Below are positions 59,401 to 64,000 of a stretch of 64,000 nucleotides of DNA, piece by piece. Both the position numbers and the translations under genes were made by a program. The notes beneath the pieces were generated by a model, which saw nothing but the letters and a program-made list of their open reading frames with translations, was not told where the DNA came from and did not search any database. How positions within the stretch are numbered: position 1 is the first letter of the stretch; each line of letters starts with the position of its first letter. Source of the DNA: Rhipidocladum racemiflorum (lineage: Eukaryota; Streptophyta; Magnoliopsida; Poales; Poaceae); assembly GCA_036346355.1 (NCBI GenBank), contig CM070581.1, positions 47,015,849 through 47,079,848 on the forward strand, given 5' to 3'.

Positions 59401-60891
59401 TTGCAAGTTTAGCTTTCAAGAAATGGTGAGTTCTGACATGACGTGGTGTGTTCCTGCTAACGGTGTTGCAGTCATAGTCTATATGATTTAGCGCAACCGT
59501 CAATGTTATGTGTATTTCAATCATGTGATACCGAGGAAGAAGTCTTTTGGTGATTGACTTTTCGGTATTGGTTTTACATGATGAGCGAATGGTGAAAACG
59601 AAGCATGGCATCGTTTATAAATGTTCAATGATAAATGAGTCGGTGAGCCAGGTCGGTGAGAAAGTCATATATGGATATATGACTAATCCGGAGTGCTCTT
59701 GAAAAGTGTGCATTCTTGTCATGTATCGAGATTTCCATTTCTTCCTAGTATGAAAAGAAAGAATGAACAAATTGTGGTATTTTGGCTGTGGTGTTAGAGG
59801 TTTGAGTTTTCTTTGCGATTTGGCTTAGAAAAAAAAATTGTGCTCTTTGGATGTTGCCGGATCCTTTCCAAAGTGGTTTTTAGTGCTTTGGGGTTTGAGT
59901 TGTTGTATGTGGATCAATTGGGTTCATGTTTTATGGTTGAGCTTACTCAATAATGGTACTCTTTGTCCTGGTCCTTTAAGTGGAAGGATGTGAGGGCAAG
60001 ACTTTCTTAGTAAGAGAAACCTGGTGTGGCTAGTAATTGATCGTAAATGGTGTAGAAGTGTAGAGCAAAGGAAGGTATTCTATGTCTCAATTCAAACCTT
60101 CTTGGAGAATTGTGTCATCGATGTGTTCCTCGGTGGGGCTGATTAAATCTTGAGTGGACCACTTGGGGGTTGCTAGTAATTGCTTTTCCTTCTAGAAGTG
60201 TATTGGATCTTTTGTCGCCGATCTTTGAGCGTGTTGTGCCAACCGAAGTGGAATGTTCGGTTGTTGTTGATTTTGCGGGTTTTCAGAACCCTGGTCATAA
60301 AGTAGGCTTCTCCTTTCAGGGGTAGTGGGGTGGGTGTTGGTCTTGTTGTAAAAGATCAGAATGTAACCCCGATGGTTCAAGCAGTTAGTAATCTTAGAGT
60401 GTTGTGTCTCACTTGGTTTGCGTCGTCTCGAATACGACGAACCACAGGTGAGAGGTTGAGTCGTGAATCACTTTTGTGCGTGGGAGCTGAAGAGGGTTCT
60501 AGAGGTTGGTGCCGTGTTCTTCTGGGGAGAAACACCAGTTAAAGGGATCGGGCACTTTAGTGCCAAGGAATGCATAGAAAGGAGGAGTTTGAGACCGTTT
60601 TCCTTCATTGTCAGTTTAGGAAGTTATCCTTTTGCTTGGGACATTCTGAGTCCTTATGTTTGTATTCTATGTTTCAAAGTTGAGTAAGATTCTGGCAAGT
60701 TTTGAATGTGAAGTTGTCTTTAGAGCCGTCAGTCTTCGAGCCTTAGCTCCTTGTTCTGAGTGCTGGCTGGTGCAAATCGTAGGGGCTTCTAAGCGGGTTT
60801 TGAGGCGTGAACCATAGCTCCCTTCAATTTGGTTGATTGCGAAGTGGCGTGCCTCAGATTCGGGGTCGAATCCTGTTGAAGGGGGGAAGAA
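56467..60891 (+). other. Non-coding interior of the LTR-A element
   Basis: Apart from the primer site (TGGCATCAGAGC, 56469-56480) and the purine tract (GAAGGGGGGAAGAA, ending 60891), I find no supportable gene in 4.4 kb. The sequence is rich in G and T on the plus strand, and open frames are short. A piece at 59640-59700 repeats an LTR motif (GGTCGGTGAGAAAGTCAT...GACTAATCCGGAG). This is the layout of a large non-autonomous retroelement derivative. Confidence 0.8.
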
Positions 60892-63054
60892 TGTCACACT
60901 ATGGAATGTCAAAACTTTATAAATTGTGAAATTTGAGAATAAAACTTTACAGTATGGTGTTTTATTGTGTTTTGGGCCGTTTTCGGGTGTTTGGGCTTTT
61001 CCGGGGGAGTTTGGGCCTTGGGGGAACTAATTTGGGCTTTGGGGGGATGATTTGGGCCATTGGTGGAGGGGTTTTTGGCCCATTTGGGGGAGCAACCAAC
61101 CAGCCCTAACCCTAGGACTCCTCCCCACCACCTCCTCCTACCACTTCTAGCCGCCACCCCTCCATGGCCTTGCGCCCCTCCTCCCTCCTCCCCATTGCAC
61201 CACCACCCCTCCCCTCCCCTCTCCACCACCCTTGCTACCCTAGGGAAGCCTCTCCACCTCACCACCACGCAGATCCGTCCATTGGAGCGCTCCGCGACGA
61301 GGAGATCCGGTGGATTTGGAGCGAGGAAGGAGATCGCGTGAACCGGGAGGAGATCCGTTGGTTCTTCGTTCGTCGGGCGAAGGTATGGCCACGGGAATCC
61401 TTGGGGTTGGTCTAGGTACTGCTCTAGGGGTTGATATCATGTTTTTAGATCAATTAGTGGTGCTGTAATTGGGTAGATTAGATGGAATCTAGAGTTTGCC
61501 AAATTCTCTGTTTCGGGCAGCATGAGCACTCGACCTAGGGTTTGGGTTTTCGCCAATTTAGATTCGGAATTTGGTCTTACGCCTGTTGAAGAAGTTGTTG
61601 GCAATTGGAATACCTTTAATTGGACATACAGTATGCTTAATTTAGATTAGCTGTTTGAAAGTTATGCTTGTTTTACCGAGCGTGTCCAAAACTGTGACGA
61701 GATTGGAACAGATCACGGTATTCTGTAGATTAAACCGCTTTAGAGGCCGAATCAGTATTTCCGTATACTTATACAAAATTAGGAAATTTCCTAATTTATG
61801 CGAGGATGTACTCATTTAATCGATTCGGAGTCTTAGAACCCGAGTTATGCTCGTTGCAAGTCTGCTGTCCCGACGGGACAGAACCTCTGTTTTTGGGTTG
61901 TGCGAGTAGTTTGCGAAGTCGGGGTAGAAGAGTGTTGCGTATTGTTTTGTGGGCATTATTTTGAGTGTGTGGTGCCTATGTGCAGGTGGTGTGACCCCGG
62001 GGGTGCCCTCTACTTCTCGCCAATCCGTCGCCCGTGGTTGAGGCAAGTGTATTGGAATGGGTAGCGGGTTGTAGTTTGCTAGATTGGTTGAGATTGAAAT
62101 TGAATATATGATATGTTCACATGCCATGCTTTAAGGTTTGCCATTGATATGATGAATATGTTTATTATGTTATGATGTCATGTGTTAATGTACAAGTTAT
62201 CTATGATGTTGGCATGTTTGCATACATGGTATGATGCATGGCCGGGTCGGTTAGAAAGTCATAACTAGTCCGGGAAGGTCGGTGGGAAAGTTATGACTAG
62301 TCCGGGGTGCCATTGAGTATGTCCTACATCATGATTCCATCCACCGCGGTGAATGGAAGCAAGGAGTATGCACCCTCCATCTTCGGGATGGAAGGTGGGA
62401 GAGGGTGCACACCGACGGGTGTGTACTCAACCATACCGGTATGAGTTTCCAGGAGACATGTGATCGCATCGCATCGCATACATGATGATGATGATAATGA
62501 TATGTGATCATGAATAAGATGATAGACATGATGTGTGTTGTTGTAGCCATGTAATTATTCTTTTGTACCATTGCAATATACTTGCTGAGTGTTGAACTCA
62601 TGCTTGTGCTTTCTTGTTGTTTTAGGTACCATGAAATTGTCATACGGGGAAGGGCATTAGCTACACATCTACACGTAGCTACACACTTATAGACAATTTA
62701 TTCATCTTGGTCATGATAATAATAGTAATGCCATGCAACTTGGTGCAATGATTAATTTGTGTGCTTGGTTTCCTCATTTACTTCGTTTGGCTCATGAGAT
62801 GGTTGGAATCTTTATTCTAGGCTTATACTGCTGCTAGAACCCTTGTTATTGATGATTTAGATGTCATTCTTTATGCTATATCCTGTGATCATATTGTTGT
62901 TTCTTCAATTCATGGAAAAACAAAGGAGATGCTGCCGAAATTTTTGGTTTTAGCATTTACTCCTTTGCTGTAATTTATCTTAATTTATGGTATTTAGATG
63001 TTGTTTAGCCTATGTTTGGTAGCATTCAGGCATGCTAGATGCCGGGGTGTTACA
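60892..63054 (+). repeat. LTR-A, 3' LTR
   Basis: 2163 bp. It differs from the 5' LTR by scattered bases and by 34 extra bases around 61288-61321, next to the GCGAGGA minisatellite-like part. Confidence 0.93.
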
Positions 63055-63303
63055 GCGTACTAGAATAAAGAGTCAACCTTAGAGGCGTTAGACTCCAGTG
63101 TTAGTCGATTTGGATTTCCATTGCTTGCTGGGTGTGCGGTATGTGTTGTAAGGCCCCTAGGCATTGTAAGCAACCATACCTAGTTATTATTGATTAGTTA
63201 ATAAAGTTGGACTTTGAGTTACACCTTTTCCCCGCATGAGTTTCCCTACTACTTGTCTATGCTTGTTTCCCTCTCATCTCTGAAACCTTGGAATAATCAA
63301 CAG

Positions 63304-64000
63304 ATGGTGAACACCCATGGAAACCTTGGAGGCAACGAGAGTGGTTCTCGCCCCGCAGTGAACCCCAATGATGGAGCACCTACACCCCAACCAGCACTGT
63401 CAGTTGACATGCAGAACTTTGGAGCCTTTCTTGCTGCACAGACACAGCTGATGCATGCCATGATGTAGCAGATGCAGCACGTCACTGCTCAGGCCGTCGC
63501 TAATCAAGTCAATCAAGGATTGCGTCAGGGCTCAAGGTTGTCTGAATTCATGAGGACTCATCCGCCCACCTTCTCTGGAAACGCCAATCCACTGGAGGCG
63601 GATGATTGGTTAAGGTCAATTGAGAGGAAGTTGCACATTACTCAATGTGTGGGAAATGAGAGGGTGCTCTACGCCTCTCATCAGTTAGAAGGGACTGCAG
63701 CTGAATGGTGGGAGAACTTATGCGCCACGCGGGAGAACCCACAGGATATCACTTGGGAGGAGTTCACAGCTGCTTTCTGCCAGTATCATGTGCCGGAGGG
63801 AATAATGGACTTAAAAGAAGGAAGAATTCAGGGCATTGAAGCAAGGTAATCAACCGGTGGCTGAATACCTGAACAAGTTCACACAGCTTGCACGCTACGC
63901 GCCGGAAGACGTAGCGACAAACAAGGCCAGACAATCTCGTTTCTTGAAGGGAATGAACTCTGGACTGCAGGTGGGACTGATCACCCACACCTTTCCAGAT
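63304..64000 (+). pseudogene. Ty3/gypsy gag of the LTR-C element, broken, cut by the window edge
   Basis: From ATG 63304 the frame codes a Gly/Ser/Pro-rich start, a TAG stop at 63466-63468, and then the retrotransposon gag core with FMRTHPPTFSG, DDWLRSIERKL and EGTAAEWWEN. Near 63811-63818 the reading changes frame by one base. It then continues with VAEYLNKFTQLARYAPEDV and FLKGMNSGL to the edge. This core is typical of long-LTR plant gypsy elements of the Tekay/Del kind. Gag forms the particle that packages the element RNA. The stop and frameshift make this copy inactive. Confidence 0.85.

Larger units (their letters stand above)
54332..63054 (+). mobile_element. Complete LTR-A element, TSD GCGTA, inserted in the LTR-C element
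   Basis: The 5' LTR is 54332-56466 and the 3' LTR is 60892-63054. Both start TGT(G/C)ACACTATGGAATG and end in TTACA. The target duplications GCGTA are at 54327-54331 and 63055-63059. The primer site is at 56469 and the purine tract at 60880-60891. The two LTRs are nearly identical, with one 34-bp difference, so the insertion is young. The 4.4-kb interior has no gag or pol. Confidence 0.95.

Overview
The window is plant nuclear DNA, almost certainly from a grass and probably a panicoid. It has a GC-rich monocot-type glucosyltransferase gene with GT-AG splicing, a grass-type autonomous Helitron, CACTA elements with subterminal repeat arrays, and nested Ty3/gypsy-like LTR retrotransposons with 2-4 kb LTRs and tRNA-iMet primer sites. 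I saw no bacterial gene organisation, CRISPR array or tRNA gene.

The one host gene I can model completely is a two-exon UDP-glycosyltransferase on the minus strand (469 aa, group H / UGT76 and BX8-like). Exon 1 is at 20911-21439 and exon 2 at 3437-4317. They are split by a 16.6-kb intron filled with transposons: a CACTA element carrying a full-length 5S-rRNA-like sequence (4518-5483), a 700-bp solo LTR (5642-6341), a large Helitron (about 6733-19360), and a second Helitron-like tract with three repeated 3' hairpins (about 19619-20442). The Helitron encodes a Rep/helicase broken by a one-base frameshift (9465-13923) and an intact-looking 11-exon RPA1-like gene (14802-18400).

From about 23.6 kb to the end the window is nested LTR retrotransposons. 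I call the LTR families A, B and C. LTR-B flanks a minus-strand non-autonomous element: its 3' LTR is 23627-31251, its internal region with an accessory ORF and a six-CCHC gag-like frame is 31252-34948, and its 5' LTR runs from 34949 to about 43715. Solo LTR-A copies (25253-27576, 28074-30293, 45653-47849), a solo LTR-C (36517-40400) and a copia-like solo LTR (41630-42743) sit inside LTR-B sequence, each with matching or nearly matching target-site duplications. A second CACTA end with a captured protein-kinase fragment lies at 48729-50224. It is cut by an LTR-C element (5' LTR 50225-53337, accessory ORF, gag) that runs off the right edge and is itself interrupted by a complete LTR-A element (54332-63054, TSD GCGTA).

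The insertions give a relative order: LTR-C into CACTA, then LTR-A into LTR-C; LTR-B first, then solo A, solo C and copia-like LTRs. Nearly all retroelement reading frames are decayed, and the stop codons look like C-to-T changes. The left end (1-3357) is more of the same: the end of an LTR-A, an LTR-B in plus orientation and the tail of an LTR-C-like repeat.
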